DNA of 64,000 bases. Origin: an uncultured Bacteroidales bacterium. Its GTDB lineage: Bacteria > Bacteroidota > Bacteroidia > Bacteroidales > UBA932. The stretch spans positions 1 through 64,000 of the forward strand of contig CAMJHF010000015.1 in assembly GCA_946405435.1 (NCBI GenBank), given 5' to 3'. The translations under genes and the position numbers were made by a program. The notes beneath the pieces were generated by a model, which was not told where the DNA came from, made no database searches, and worked only from the letters and a program-made list of their open reading frames with translations. Below, piece by piece: positions 51,667 to 60,182 of this stretch (its first letter is position 1; each line of letters starts with the position of its first letter).

Positions 51667-52920
51667 TTATTTGCGGATCGCAGCGATGCCGGGAAGGTCT
51701 TTGCCTTCGAGGGCTTCGAGCATTGCGCCGCCGCCGGTGGAGACGTAGCTCACTTTGTCGGCGTAGCCCATCTGGGTTACTGCTGCAACGGAGTCGCCGC
51801 CGCCCACGAGGGTGTAGGCGCCCTTCTCGGTGGCCTGGGCCAGGAATTCAGCGATCTTGAGGGTGCCCTTGGCGAAAGGTGCCATCTCGAACACACCAAC
51901 GGGGCCGTTCCAGAGGACGGTCTTGGAGTCGAGTATCACCTTGCCCCAGCGCTCCTGGGACTCGGGACCTGCATCCATGCCCTCCCAACCGTCGGGAATC
52001 TGGTGCGAGGGAACGAGCTTGGTGTTGGCTTCGGCGCTGAAGTCGTCGGCCACGAGGGTCTGGACGGAGAGGTAGATGTTGACTCCCTTCTCCTTGGCCT
52101 TGGCCATAATCTCCTGAGCCTGGGGGATAAGCTCGTCCTCGTGCAGGGAGTTGCCTATCTTGCCGCCCTCGGCCTTGATGAAGGTGTAGCCCATGCCGCC
52201 GCCGATGATGAGGTTGTCAACCTTCTCGAGCATGTTCTCGAGTACGGCGAGCTTGCTGGACACCTTGCTGCCGCCGATGATGGCGGTGAAGGGATGCTGG
52301 GCGTTCTTGAGCACGTTGTCGATGGCCTTGATTTCGCCTTCCATGAGGTAGCCGAACATCTTGTCATTGGGGAAGTAGTCGGCGATGAGGGCGGTGGAGG
52401 CGTGGGCGCGGTGGGCGGTGCCGAATGCGTCGTTGATATAGCAGTCTGCGTAGGAGGCAAGAGTCTTCACGAAACCCTTCTGGGACTCCTTGACTGCAGC
52501 CTTGGCGGCTTTTTTCTCCTCGTCGGAGGCGTCCTCGGCGAGTCCGCGGGGCTTGCCCTCTTCCTCGGCGTAGAAGCGGAGGTTCTCGAGCAGGAGAGCC
52601 TCGCCGGGCTTCAGGGCTGCGACTTCGGCCTGTGCCTTCTGGCAGTCGGGGGCGAATTTGACGTCTACTCCGAGGCACTCGGATACGTGTGCGAGTATAT
52701 GCTTGAGGGAGAATTTGTCCGCTACGCCCTTGGGCCTGCCAAGGTGGGACATTATGATAAGTGATCCGCCGCCTGCGAGCACCTTTTTGAGGGTGGGCAT
52801 CGCGGCACGGATGCGGGTGTCATCCGTAATTTCGAAATTTTCGTTGAGGGGGACGTTGAAATCAACGCGTACGATGGCTTTTTTGCCGGTGAAATCGTAA
52901 GAATCAATGTGCTGTTGCAT
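51667..52920 (-). CDS. pgk: Phosphoglycerate kinase
   Basis: 417 aa. Glycolytic kinase: [52 protein letters not shown] and WNGPVGVFE. Start ATG 52920 ([20 protein letters not shown]); the track ORF extends it upstream over the neighbouring gene. TAAATTTG at 52942-52949 (minus) is its probable -7 box, near the divergent promoter of the methyltransferase. Confidence 0.97.
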   Translation of the reverse strand: MQQHIDSYDFTGKKAIVRVDFNVPLNENFEITDDTRIRAAMPTLKKVLAGGGSLIIMSHLGRPKGVADKFSLKHILAHVSECLGVDVKFAPDCQKAQAEVAALKPGEALLLENLRFYAEEEGKPRGLAEDASDEEKKAAKAAVKESQKGFVKTLASYADCYINDAFGTAHRAHASTALIADYFPNDKMFGYLMEGEIKAIDNVLKNAQHPFTAIIGGSKVSSKLAVLENMLEKVDNLIIGGGMGYTFIKAEGGKIGNSLHEDELIPQAQEIMAKAKEKGVNIYLSVQTLVADDFSAEANTKLVPSHQIPDGWEGMDAGPESQERWGKVILDSKTVLWNGPVGVFEMAPFAKGTLKIAEFLAQATEKGAYTLVGGGDSVAAVTQMGYADKVSYVSTGGGAMLEALEGKDLPGIAAIRK

Positions 52921-52941
52921 AATCTTGAATGATAAATCTCG

Positions 52942-52970
52942 CAAATTTAATAAAAATATCGATACCTTTG
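52942..52970. promoter_or_regulatory. Divergent promoters, pgk (-) and methyltransferase (+)
   Basis: Minus TAAATTTG at 52942-52949 and plus TACCTTTG at 52963-52970, the latter only 4 nt before the ATG at 52975. Confidence 0.6.
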
Positions 52971-52974
52971 CGTT

Positions 52975-53937
52975 ATGATTGAATTTCCCGACACATCTTG
53001 GAAAGATTATGAGCTGCTGGACAGCGGCAATGGAGAAAAGTTGGAGCGTTTTGGAGCCTATGTGCTGTGGCGTCCCGAACCGAAGGCGCTTTGGGACAGG
53101 AGTCTCCCGCTGACGGAGTGGAACCGCCTTGCCCATACGCGCTTCAAACCCGGGGCCGGTTTCGGCAAGGCCGGCAAGGAAGACAGCGGCACCTGGGAGC
53201 GTCTCCACAAGATGGACGACCAGTGGTGGATACGCTATAATGCCTTTAACCTTCGCCTCGGACTTACGAGCTTCAAGCACGTCGGGGTGTTTCCCGAGCA
53301 GGCGCCCAACTGGGAGTTTATCAGCCGGAAGTGCGCTGGCATGGATCATCCCAAAGTGCTGAATCTCTTTGCCTACACCGGTGCCGCGTCGCTCGCCGCC
53401 CTGGCCGGAGGAGCGGAGGTCACACACCTTGATTCGGTGAAGCAGGTCGTCACCTGGGCCCGCCAGAATCTCGAACGTTCTTTTTCAGGGGGTGTCGGGG
53501 GGAACGCCCCCCGTCCCCTGGGGGTGCAGGGGGATAATAGTCGTCTTCGACAACCCGGTGGCGTATGCCGTTGGGTTGTCGAAGACGCCATGAAGTTCGC
53601 GCGCAGGGAGGCCCGCCGCGGCAATCTCTACGACGGCATCATCCTGGACCCTCCGGCCTACGGTCACGGACCCGACGGCGAGAAGTGGAAGCTCGACGAA
53701 TGCCTATTCGACATGCTTCGCACGGTGGCATCCATCCTCAAGCCTCAGAATTCCTTCGTGGTGTTGAATCTCTATTCCAACGGCTACAGCGCCGCCCTGG
53801 GCGAAACCCTCGTCCGCGAGGCCTTCGGAATTAAAGCAGGTTCTCCTGATGTGACCCTCACATCAGGGGAACTTGCACTGAACGACAGCTTCGGAAAGGT
53901 CCTGCCGCTGTCCATAGTCGTCAGACTCGAAAAATAA
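52975..53937 (+). CDS. RlmI-like SAM-dependent methyltransferase
   Basis: 320 aa. SAM-binding [20 protein letters not shown], catalytic-type [18 protein letters not shown], typical of class I rRNA methyltransferases. The target could be 23S rRNA. The gene is interrupted between ARQNLERS and [18 protein letters not shown] by a ~30-residue insertion ([20 protein letters not shown]), the same element as in aroD. It also contains a second 15-bp inverted repeat at 53840-53872. The frame is intact. Confidence 0.85.
   Translation: MIEFPDTSWKDYELLDSGNGEKLERFGAYVLWRPEPKALWDRSLPLTEWNRLAHTRFKPGAGFGKAGKEDSGTWERLHKMDDQWWIRYNAFNLRLGLTSFKHVGVFPEQAPNWEFISRKCAGMDHPKVLNLFAYTGAASLAALAGGAEVTHLDSVKQVVTWARQNLERSFSGGVGGNAPRPLGVQGDNSRLRQPGGVCRWVVEDAMKFARREARRGNLYDGIILDPPAYGHGPDGEKWKLDECLFDMLRTVASILKPQNSFVVLNLYSNGYSAALGETLVREAFGIKAGSPDVTLTSGELALNDSFGKVLPLSIVVRLEK
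53487..53587 (+). repeat. In-frame GC-rich element and hairpin in the methyltransferase gene
   Basis: GGGGGGAACGCCCCCCGTCC, then GGGGGTGCAGGGGGATAA (as in aroD), then CGTCTTCGACAACCC (53542-53556) and its perfect complement GGGTTGTCGAAGACG (53573-53587). The 16-nt loop extends the stem by six further (mostly wobble) pairs around GTAT. The right arm is native conserved coding sequence (WVVEDA). Confidence 0.8.
53840..53872 (+). repeat. 15-bp inverted repeat within the methyltransferase gene
   Basis: GTTCTCCTGATGTGA-CCC-TCACATCAGGGGAAC; one mismatch that is a G.U pair in the mRNA. Confidence 0.7.
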
Positions 53938-54027
53938 TCCGATCTCTCTGGCCTACACCATATCCAAGGGTAGCCTGCCAGAAATACTTTTCTCTTTGTT
54001 CAACGAAGAGCGCTTTCACTCTCTTTC

Positions 54028-54330
54028 CGTCGTTTGCGGTCCATCCGCCGGCACCCCAGACGCCGTTTTTGCATGTTTTCGTCGTTTGAGGTCCATTTGC
54101 CAGCACCCCAGACGCCGTTTTCTCGTCTTTTCGTCGTTTGCGGTCCATCCGCCAGCACCCCAGACGCCGTTTTTGCGTGTTTCCGTCGTTTGCGGTCCAT
54201 CCGCCGGCACCCCAGACGCCGTTTTCTCGTGTTTCCGTCGTTTGCGGTACATCCTCCGGCACCCCAGACGCCGTTTTTGCGTGTTTTCGTCGTTTGGGGT
54301 CCATTTGCCAGCACCCCAAGAGACGGTGGT
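54028..54330 (+). repeat. Array 4 (6 units, 52-bp period)
   Basis: Units at 54028, 54080, 54132, 54184, 54236 and 54288: CGTCGTTTGCGGTCCATCCG then CCAGCACCCCAGACGCCG and a T-rich end. The exact period is 52, so the frame rotates and all six frames look open. No consistent hairpin found. 90 nt after the methyltransferase stop. Confidence 0.85.
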
Positions 54331-54474
54331 GCGTAGTTTGAAGGCCGGCGGAGGGGGATGTTTCGGAAAAATGTGCCACCCTCGGCACCATAAGAGGGAG
54401 GGGTCCGCAAGCAGGTATGAGCGTAGCGACTTTTTCCGGAGCATCCCCCACTTTCGACCGAATTTGTCAAAGAA

Positions 54475-54660
54475 GGCAGGAAAAAGCCGAAAACCTGTCA
54501 GGATGTGACACCAGACACTCTTTCTGGCAGGAAAAAGCCGAAAACCTGTCCGGACGTGGTACCAGGCGCTCTTTCTGGCAGGAAAAAGCCGAAAATCTGT
54601 CCGGAGGTGGCAGCGGGCGCTCTTTGTGGCAGAGAAATGCAAAAAACCTGTCCGCAGGCA
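54475..54660 (+). repeat. Hairpin array 5 (4 units, exact 51-bp period)
   Basis: Units at 54475, 54526, 54577 and 54628: GGCAGG-AAAAAGCCGAAAA-CCTGTC plus a linker like GGACGTGGTACCAGGCGCTC. The loop is 13 nt with GCCGA at positions 6-10; the last unit is degenerate. Same sense as the upstream methyltransferase gene. Confidence 0.88.
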
Positions 54661-54690
54661 GCAAACAATGGCTGAACGGACAGGCTTTTT
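54641..54690. terminator. Bidirectional terminator ending array 5
   Basis: Stem CCTGTCCG / CGGACAGG with a 22-nt loop, CTTTTT on the plus side and TTTTTTG on the minus side. The 5' arm is the 3' arm of the last array unit. Ends both the array transcript and the converging lipoprotein gene. Confidence 0.75.
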
Positions 54691-54692
54691 AA

Positions 54693-54732
54693 TATATAAG
54701 CCGGCTACTCGTTTATATAAGCCGGCTACTCG
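54693..54732. repeat. 21-bp tandem duplication at the lipoprotein 3' end
   Basis: TATATAAGCCGGCTACTCG occurs twice (54693-54711 and 54714-54732). The second copy contains the stop codon of the minus-strand gene. Confidence 0.8.
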
Positions 54733-56672
54733 GTGAGCCAGGCGGTGTTGGCCTTGATGGTGGAGCCGCTGAATTCTCCGAATGCGGCAAGCGCGGAAGT
54801 GCTCTGGCCGGACAGAACCCGGCAGGTGCCGGACGGCTTGCTGCAGTCGACGAGGGTTCCCTTGAGCAGGTTTCCGCTCACGCTGGCCTTGCTCTTTCCG
54901 TTGAGGTCGGCGGCACGGCCGTTGAAGGAATAAGTGGCGCCAGCGCTGCCTTTCACCAGCACGGCGGTGTTCTTGGGCAGGATGCTGCCGGCGCTTACGG
55001 GCACGAGGGATGCATATCCGCAGGCCACCTTATCAACGTAGTACACCGTCACTCCGGAAGGGATCAGAGCATCGTAGCCGAGGCACAATGTGGCCCAGCC
55101 GGTGGCGTCTGTCTTGATATTGTAGAGGTTGTAGATCATCTCAAGGTCGTCTATGTACAAATAGTCGTTTACACTACCACCGCCGGGATATGCATTCGTT
55201 GCTATATTGATGAGTGCAAAGCTGGGAGTGGTGGAATACCCGTAGTTGAAAGGGACGGACAGCCTTTTCCATTTTCCGTTCGAATTGGCAATATTCATGT
55301 CCGTAGCTTCGGCAATCTTGTGGGTTCCCCCAGTGCAATCACTGGCGTTGTAACCGCTCTTGTAATCAACTTTGTCGTGCAAAATTACTTCGACCTTGGC
55401 ATAGGGGTGTTGCGTGTCATTACCGGCTGGAGCAAATTTTACCCAAATCGCCAGGGAATCCGGACGGCCTGCGAACTCCATGTGGTAAGGGTTGGATTTT
55501 TTGTTGATGGTTGCTGAGCCATCCTGGTCGGTATAGTTATAGTTGCCTGTGCCTGTAGCGGTTACATTGCTGGCATAGATGCGGCCTGTCGTGAGATTGC
55601 CTTGTGCTATTACTCTGGTTATTTTCCTTGACCATATGGAGCAGGAATAAGAACCGCTACTTCCAGGGCGCTTGTCAGAACTGCGCTTTACCTGCCTGTT
55701 GCTAGAGTCATAGGGCCCCGAACCAAATATAGCACCCACGCTTACTACTCCTGAAGTTTCGATTGTCTGGAACGAATTCCAGTTGTTGGGCAGATGCTCT
55801 CCGTCCAGGGTCCAGGTCTCGAAGTCGCCGTTGGTGACCTGAGGCTTGGAGGGCTGGGTGGCGGCCGAATAAGACTGTGCCGAAGTGGAGGAGCCTATGA
55901 GGGCAACGTCGCTGAAACTGAGGCTCGACGGCACGCTGCCGAGATTCTTGATGCGGCCTGCGGTGGCAACGGAGGTGAGGTCCTTGCTTATAAGGACCAT
56001 CTTGCCGGAGCCGTTGGTGAGCACCATGTCAAGTTTCTTGGAGTTGCCGGGGAGCATGCTGATGTACACATCGCCGCTGAAGGCGGAAGAACTCACCGCC
56101 GCGACGCTCCTGGCCCCGGTTGAAGGGACGGTAAGCGTCATGCTGCCAGCGTTCAGAGTTGCGTTTCCGCTGGCGGGGGAGTCGCGAAGGATCTCGATCC
56201 TGCGGATGTTCAGCGAAGAAGGGACAGACACCTTTACGACGCTCAGAAGGTTAACAAAGTTGAAACTTTCGCCGGCCGGAGCTGCCATAACGGCGGTGGC
56301 CGCGGAGCCGTCCTGCTCGGCGGGAACGCTGATGGTGACGGTGCTGCCGGACATGCTCACGGCTGACTCATAAGGATATACGGCCACGCCGAGGGTGGAG
56401 CCGTCGGGCTTGCTGCCGCTGAAAGTGGCGCTCTGCGAGCCGGAGTCGGAGGTGCTGAAAGCCGGGCAGAGGGTTCCGTCAGTGGTGAACACGGCGATGC
56501 GGTCTCCGCTCTGCCACTTTGGAGAGACTCCGTCGATGTTTACTTTAGTGTCGGGAAGCGAGGCCGAAGTGGTCACCGGGACCAGGCCGTCGCCTTTCAG
56601 GGATTCTTTCTGACAAGATGCGGCACACACAAGAACTGCCGCGCACAAGAGTGTGTAGCTTGACTTTTTCAT
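54726..56672 (-). CDS. Large surface lipoprotein, fimbrillin-like N-terminus and PCMD-like middle
   Basis: 648 aa. Lipobox CAASC. The N-terminal third looks like fimbrillin-type proteins (LPDTKVNIDGVSPKWQSGDR). The middle (VTNGDFETWTLDGEHLPNNW) starts like the putative carbohydrate-binding PCMD domain. The C-terminal part has GWATLCLGYDALIPSGVTVY, as in cell-surface proteins of this phylum. Start ATG 56672 overlaps the stop of a 46-aa ORF (ATGA), so they are coupled. Likely surface-exposed; ligand unknown. Confidence 0.7.
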   Translation of the reverse strand: MKKSSYTLLCAAVLVCAASCQKESLKGDGLVPVTTSASLPDTKVNIDGVSPKWQSGDRIAVFTTDGTLCPAFSTSDSGSQSATFSGSKPDGSTLGVAVYPYESAVSMSGSTVTISVPAEQDGSAATAVMAAPAGESFNFVNLLSVVKVSVPSSLNIRRIEILRDSPASGNATLNAGSMTLTVPSTGARSVAAVSSSAFSGDVYISMLPGNSKKLDMVLTNGSGKMVLISKDLTSVATAGRIKNLGSVPSSLSFSDVALIGSSTSAQSYSAATQPSKPQVTNGDFETWTLDGEHLPNNWNSFQTIETSGVVSVGAIFGSGPYDSSNRQVKRSSDKRPGSSGSYSCSIWSRKITRVIAQGNLTTGRIYASNVTATGTGNYNYTDQDGSATINKKSNPYHMEFAGRPDSLAIWVKFAPAGNDTQHPYAKVEVILHDKVDYKSGYNASDCTGGTHKIAEATDMNIANSNGKWKRLSVPFNYGYSTTPSFALINIATNAYPGGGSVNDYLYIDDLEMIYNLYNIKTDATGWATLCLGYDALIPSGVTVYYVDKVACGYASLVPVSAGSILPKNTAVLVKGSAGATYSFNGRAADLNGKSKASVSGNLLKGTLVDCSKPSGTCRVLSGQSTSALAAFGEFSGSTIKANTAWLTE

Positions 56673-56809
56673 ATGCCGCTGAAGAAATTAAATTCGTTGT
56701 CCTGTTCGTAATCAGACAGATTGCCATCCCTGTCAGAGGTGGCGCAAAGATATTGGTCCGTCAGGAAATCACAACTTTCCATCTCGGGCTTAAGATAGGT
56801 TTTAGTCAT
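56669..56809 (-). CDS. 46-aa ORF coupled to the lipoprotein
   Basis: Starts MTKTYLKPEMESCDFLTDQY and ends FNFFSGI, with stop TGA overlapping the lipoprotein ATG. An upstream promoter TTTG-N21-TATATTTG (minus, 56834-56866) would give a ~20-nt leader. Missed by the 60-aa cutoff of the ORF track. Same layout as the 52-aa ORF at 17299. Confidence 0.65.
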   Translation of the reverse strand: MTKTYLKPEMESCDFLTDQYLCATSDRDGNLSDYEQDNEFNFFSGI

Positions 56810-56833
56810 ACTATTCTAGTCCAAAAAAGCCTG

Positions 56834-56866
56834 CAAATATACAAAAATAAAGGCAGAATTAGCAAA
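56834..56866 (-). promoter_or_regulatory. Promoter of the 46-aa ORF/lipoprotein unit
   Basis: TTTG (56863-56866)-N21-TATATTTG (56834-56841). A second -7 box TATCTTTG (56745-56752) lies inside the small ORF. Confidence 0.6.
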
Positions 56867-56875
56867 TTGCCGTGC

Positions 56876-56958
56876 GCCTCGGTCCGCTTCATGGACCGAG
56901 ACGCTACAAAAAAGGCAGAAAACGTGCTCGTCGGTCCATCTTCTGGACCGACGAGCAC
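56876..56958 (-). terminator. Two related hairpins after the MBL gene
   Basis: Minus order: GTGCTCGTCGGTCCA-GAAGA-TGGACCGACGAGCAC (perfect 15-bp stem), then GTTTTCTGCCTTTTTT, then CTCGGTCC-ATGAAGC-GGACCGAG. Both have GGTCC/GGACC cores. The first is a strong terminator for the SusCD operon. Confidence 0.75.
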
Positions 56959-56999
56959 ACATAGAAAACTATCGTTGATGTCGGGCGCGGCCGGAAATA

Positions 57000-58385
57000 T
57001 CACCTGGAGGTGTAAGGGCCGGCGATTTGCTTGACGGCCTTTTTGCCGTCGGAGTCGGACAGGGTATAAATGTAATAATGGTTGCCTCCTTTCTCCACGC
57101 GCACAACGATGTGGCCGTCGCTGCCTTTGACCTGGCTCCAGCGGGCGTAGGAATGCATGGCTTCGCAACTGTTGGTGATGAAAACGTCCATACCCTGGGC
57201 TATTTTGGTAACTCCCTCATACACAGGCTGGCGCGGATGCCCGTCGGTCCAGCTGTTGATTATCCAGCAGCGGGGATTGAGGTATTTCATGGCCTCGCAC
57301 ACATGGCCGTTCTTGGCAACGTAGCCATAGCCGTTTGTGTTGGTGACGCCGTGGTGGTCGGCCTTCATCACGTCCACGGCTCCGGCAGCCTTGGCCACCG
57401 CGGTCTCCATGTCCTTCCAGGCGAAAGTGGAGCAGCCGTCATACTGTGCGTCGCCGCCGTGGAAGAAGTCAAAGGCGCCGTAGCTCAGTTTGAACACGGT
57501 AGTGCAGTGGTTCTCTTCCGGGCAGCAGTCCGCATTGCCTACGCTGGCGGGATTGGCTACCTTTATATCTTTGAGTGCTGGGAAGGTGGAGGTGAAGCCG
57601 CTCTGCGACCCGTCCCAGATGTTGCCGTTGACGGCGATGTTACGCACCGAAAAATCGCTGTAGGCACCCGGGTTTCGCAGCATCACAATCTGGTCGGCCG
57701 CACCGGCTCGGAACATCTCGGCCTTAAGCCCCCTGTTGGCTACGTGCCACTTGACTGCTGTCACATAATTCTTTATGGCAGAGGCGTTTGAAGCCTTGGT
57801 CTGCATGTCGAAGGGATAGTCGTACGAAGGCCATCCGCGGTCCATCAGCAAGCCGACCGGAAGCAAGTCGAGCACTTCGGGAAGGCTCTGCTTGCGGTAA
57901 GTCGTAGAAAGGTCCGAGACCGGCATGGACGTGTTGTAGCCGCCGAAATGGTCGGCGTGGAAGTGGGTGTCGATGACGTAGTCAAGTTTCCGGTTGCCGG
58001 TCCAGACCATGCAATCTTTGATGTAGTCGGCAATGAACTTGCCCGCCCTGAAAGAAGGGTCCACGGTAGGGTCCCAGCGCTTGCGGATACCGGTGTTGGT
58101 CGTGCTGCCCACTGCCCCTGTGGCGGAGATGGACCCTGCGGCGTCCACCAGCATCTGGGTGCCGTCGGGAAAAATCAAAAAGGTGCATTCTCCCGTAGTG
58201 GTGTTGATGAAGTGAATGTCAAGCTCCCCTTCCTGCCATGCGGGAAGGGCCTGCCCAATCTTTGCTTCAAGAACCGGTTCCTTGGGCTCCGGCTCCTTTT
58301 TGCCTCCAGGAGTGGGAGGTGTGTAAGGTTCCTCGCAGCCGGCGACAAGCAGCGACGCTGCGAGCATCAGCTTTAGGTATTTCAT
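57000..58385 (-). CDS. Metallo-beta-lactamase-fold lipoprotein B
   Basis: 461 aa from ATG 58385 (MKYLKLMLAASLLVAGCEEP); the track ORF extends upstream. Lipobox VAGC. MBL fold of the ComEC-like kind: THFHADHFGG (HxHxDH), HGGDAQYDG and DVMKADHHGVTNT supply metal ligands. Paralogue of the next gene; both share GCEEPYTPPTPGGK after the lipobox. Likely a surface hydrolase of the SusCD locus; substrate unknown, possibly a phosphodiester. Confidence 0.82.
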   Translation of the reverse strand: MKYLKLMLAASLLVAGCEEPYTPPTPGGKKEPEPKEPVLEAKIGQALPAWQEGELDIHFINTTTGECTFLIFPDGTQMLVDAAGSISATGAVGSTTNTGIRKRWDPTVDPSFRAGKFIADYIKDCMVWTGNRKLDYVIDTHFHADHFGGYNTSMPVSDLSTTYRKQSLPEVLDLLPVGLLMDRGWPSYDYPFDMQTKASNASAIKNYVTAVKWHVANRGLKAEMFRAGAADQIVMLRNPGAYSDFSVRNIAVNGNIWDGSQSGFTSTFPALKDIKVANPASVGNADCCPEENHCTTVFKLSYGAFDFFHGGDAQYDGCSTFAWKDMETAVAKAAGAVDVMKADHHGVTNTNGYGYVAKNGHVCEAMKYLNPRCWIINSWTDGHPRQPVYEGVTKIAQGMDVFITNSCEAMHSYARWSQVKGSDGHIVVRVEKGGNHYYIYTLSDSDGKKAVKQIAGPYTSR

Positions 58386-59776
58386 TACTTTGCCGTAAAC
58401 GGACCGAATTTGGACTTGACTTTGTACTGCTCGTTGCTGTCGTCGAGGACGTAGATGTAGTATTTTCTGCCTTCGGGCAGCACTCTTGTAACCACATGTC
58501 CTCCCGTGGTGGCGAAGTTGGCGGGATTGATGCCTGCGGCATTGAGGGTGGCTACATTGCTGGCGGCCAGGTTGGTGGCAAAGATGCGTACGCTGGGATT
58601 GGCGTCGTACACCCTCTGGAGCGTCGCCGGATTGGGCTGCACGTCCCTCCACACCCCGGCTATGTAGAAGTCGGGCTTGAGCACGCCCAGCAGCTCGGCA
58701 CCATTGGTGTTGGCGGTGCTGTGGTGGCTGGCCTTCATGCCTTCCACTTTCTTGACCACCTTGGAGATGGGTTTCTCGATGTCTTTCCAGGAGTATGAAC
58801 TCTTGCCGGAGTACTGGATGTCGCCTCCGCTGAAAAAGTCAAAGTTGCCGTACCGAAGCATGAACACGCAGGAGAAAATGTTCTCGCTTATAGCCCACTC
58901 GACATGGTTCTTTGCGCATTCTTCCGTGCTCGGGACGTAAGTGGTGTTGACCGAAGTGCCGCTGCCCGTCCAGATGTCGCCGCCGGCCGCTATGGTGCGG
59001 AGGCCGAAGGTGGTGTACTTGGACGGCTCGTGCTTGAGGACGATCTGGTCCTCATGCCCTATCTGAAGCGTCTCGCGCACCGTCCCCTGATTCCGCTTGG
59101 CGTAGTCCAGGTAGTTGATATACAGCTGGTAACGTTTCTTGCCGCCGGCGTCATAGTAGTCGGTGGAGGGACGTGAAGCCCAGTCGCCGCGGTCCAGGAC
59201 CTTGTCGATGGGGATGGACAGTCCGACCTCGGCAATGCCGTTGAGCAGAAATCCGCCCGCATTGAGATTGACGACGGAAACTTTGTTGCCGTCCTTGTCG
59301 AAGGGAGTCCAGCCGAAGGTCGCATAATTGTCCCTCCATGAGCCGATATGGTCGCCGTGGTAGTGCGAGGACATGAAATAGTCCAGGCGTCCGCCTGCAA
59401 CGTCGGGGGCGAAGTGTTTTATGTAATTGACAATCACAGCCCCGCTGCCGACTGACACGCTGGGCTTGGAGGGAACGCCCTGCGAGTCGTTGCCGTAGTC
59501 GTGAAGTTCTGCGGGAGGGGCTCCTGCTGCGTCGCACAGCATGGTGGTGCCGTCGGGGAAGATGTAGTAGAACGCCTCGCCGCGGCCGCCGTTGATGGAG
59601 TGTATGTCGAGGTAGCCTTCCTGCCAGGCGGGAAGCACATCGCCCACCTTCACGTCAATTGCAGGATCCAAAGTCTCGGGTTCTGTTTTGCCTCCCGGAG
59701 TGGGAGGAGTATAAGGCTCCTCGCAGCCGAACAGAACGGCTGCGAGAAGCGCTAAAGTAAAAAGATTCTTTCTCAT
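58385..59776 (-). CDS. Metallo-beta-lactamase-fold lipoprotein A
   Basis: 463 aa. Lipobox VLFGC, then SHYHGDHIGSW (HxHxDH), SGGDIQYSGKS and GMKASHHSTANTN as metal-binding motifs. Same architecture as lipoprotein B; its stop overlaps the start of B by 1 nt. The pair probably arose by duplication. Confidence 0.82.
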   Translation of the reverse strand: MRKNLFTLALLAAVLFGCEEPYTPPTPGGKTEPETLDPAIDVKVGDVLPAWQEGYLDIHSINGGRGEAFYYIFPDGTTMLCDAAGAPPAELHDYGNDSQGVPSKPSVSVGSGAVIVNYIKHFAPDVAGGRLDYFMSSHYHGDHIGSWRDNYATFGWTPFDKDGNKVSVVNLNAGGFLLNGIAEVGLSIPIDKVLDRGDWASRPSTDYYDAGGKKRYQLYINYLDYAKRNQGTVRETLQIGHEDQIVLKHEPSKYTTFGLRTIAAGGDIWTGSGTSVNTTYVPSTEECAKNHVEWAISENIFSCVFMLRYGNFDFFSGGDIQYSGKSSYSWKDIEKPISKVVKKVEGMKASHHSTANTNGAELLGVLKPDFYIAGVWRDVQPNPATLQRVYDANPSVRIFATNLAASNVATLNAAGINPANFATTGGHVVTRVLPEGRKYYIYVLDDSNEQYKVKSKFGPFTAK

Positions 59777-59785
59777 TTAACGATT

Positions 59786-60178
59786 TCAATCTTCATGGGA
59801 TCCTTCACTGGTTGCGGCCTGGCTTACGTTGATATAGACCGTAGTGAGCGCCGGACCCTCGACCTCGTCGGGGATCAAGCTCACCGTGCCGCTTTGGGCC
59901 GTGGCTCCGGTGTAGGCGTCCGCCTTTATGACGACGGAGCCGTTTCCCTTGCCGGATGAAGGCTTTACACTGAAGCAATCATTGTCGCTTGTTGCGGTCC
60001 ATGAAACATTGGATTCAATGTTGATGGTCTCGGATCCGCCCTTGGCGGGGAAGGCGATGTCGTCGATGGGAGACACGCCGAAGGTTTTGACCCCGTCGGT
60101 ATCTGCGGTTTTGTTGTTCTGGCCGCATGATACTGCCAGAAGCGCCGCTGCGGCAATGATCGATAATACTTTTTTCAT
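59786..60178 (-). CDS. BACON-domain lipoprotein
   Basis: 130 aa. Lipobox LAVSC; one BACON beta-sandwich (ISFPAKGGSETINIES-like: DIAFPAKGGSETINIESNVS; WTATSDNDCFSVKPSSGKGN). BACON domains serve as spacers or glycan/mucin binders in SusCD systems. Sits between SusD and the MBL pair. Confidence 0.8.
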   Translation of the reverse strand: MKKVLSIIAAAALLAVSCGQNNKTADTDGVKTFGVSPIDDIAFPAKGGSETINIESNVSWTATSDNDCFSVKPSSGKGNGSVVIKADAYTGATAQSGTVSLIPDEVEGPALTTVYINVSQAATSEGSHED

Positions 60179-60182
60179 ATCG

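Noticed and set aside
51667-53427. 586-aa extended pgk
   Set aside because: The extra N-terminus is antisense to the methyltransferase gene; normal start at 52920 follows a promoter box.
54000-54642. Minus-strand ORFs with repeated WGAGGWTAND segments
   Set aside because: All three minus frames and the plus frames are open because the array has a 52-bp period; no start signal or family.
57000-58652. 550-aa extended MBL protein
   Set aside because: The extension lies in another frame over lipoprotein A; ATG 58385 gives a proper lipoprotein signal.
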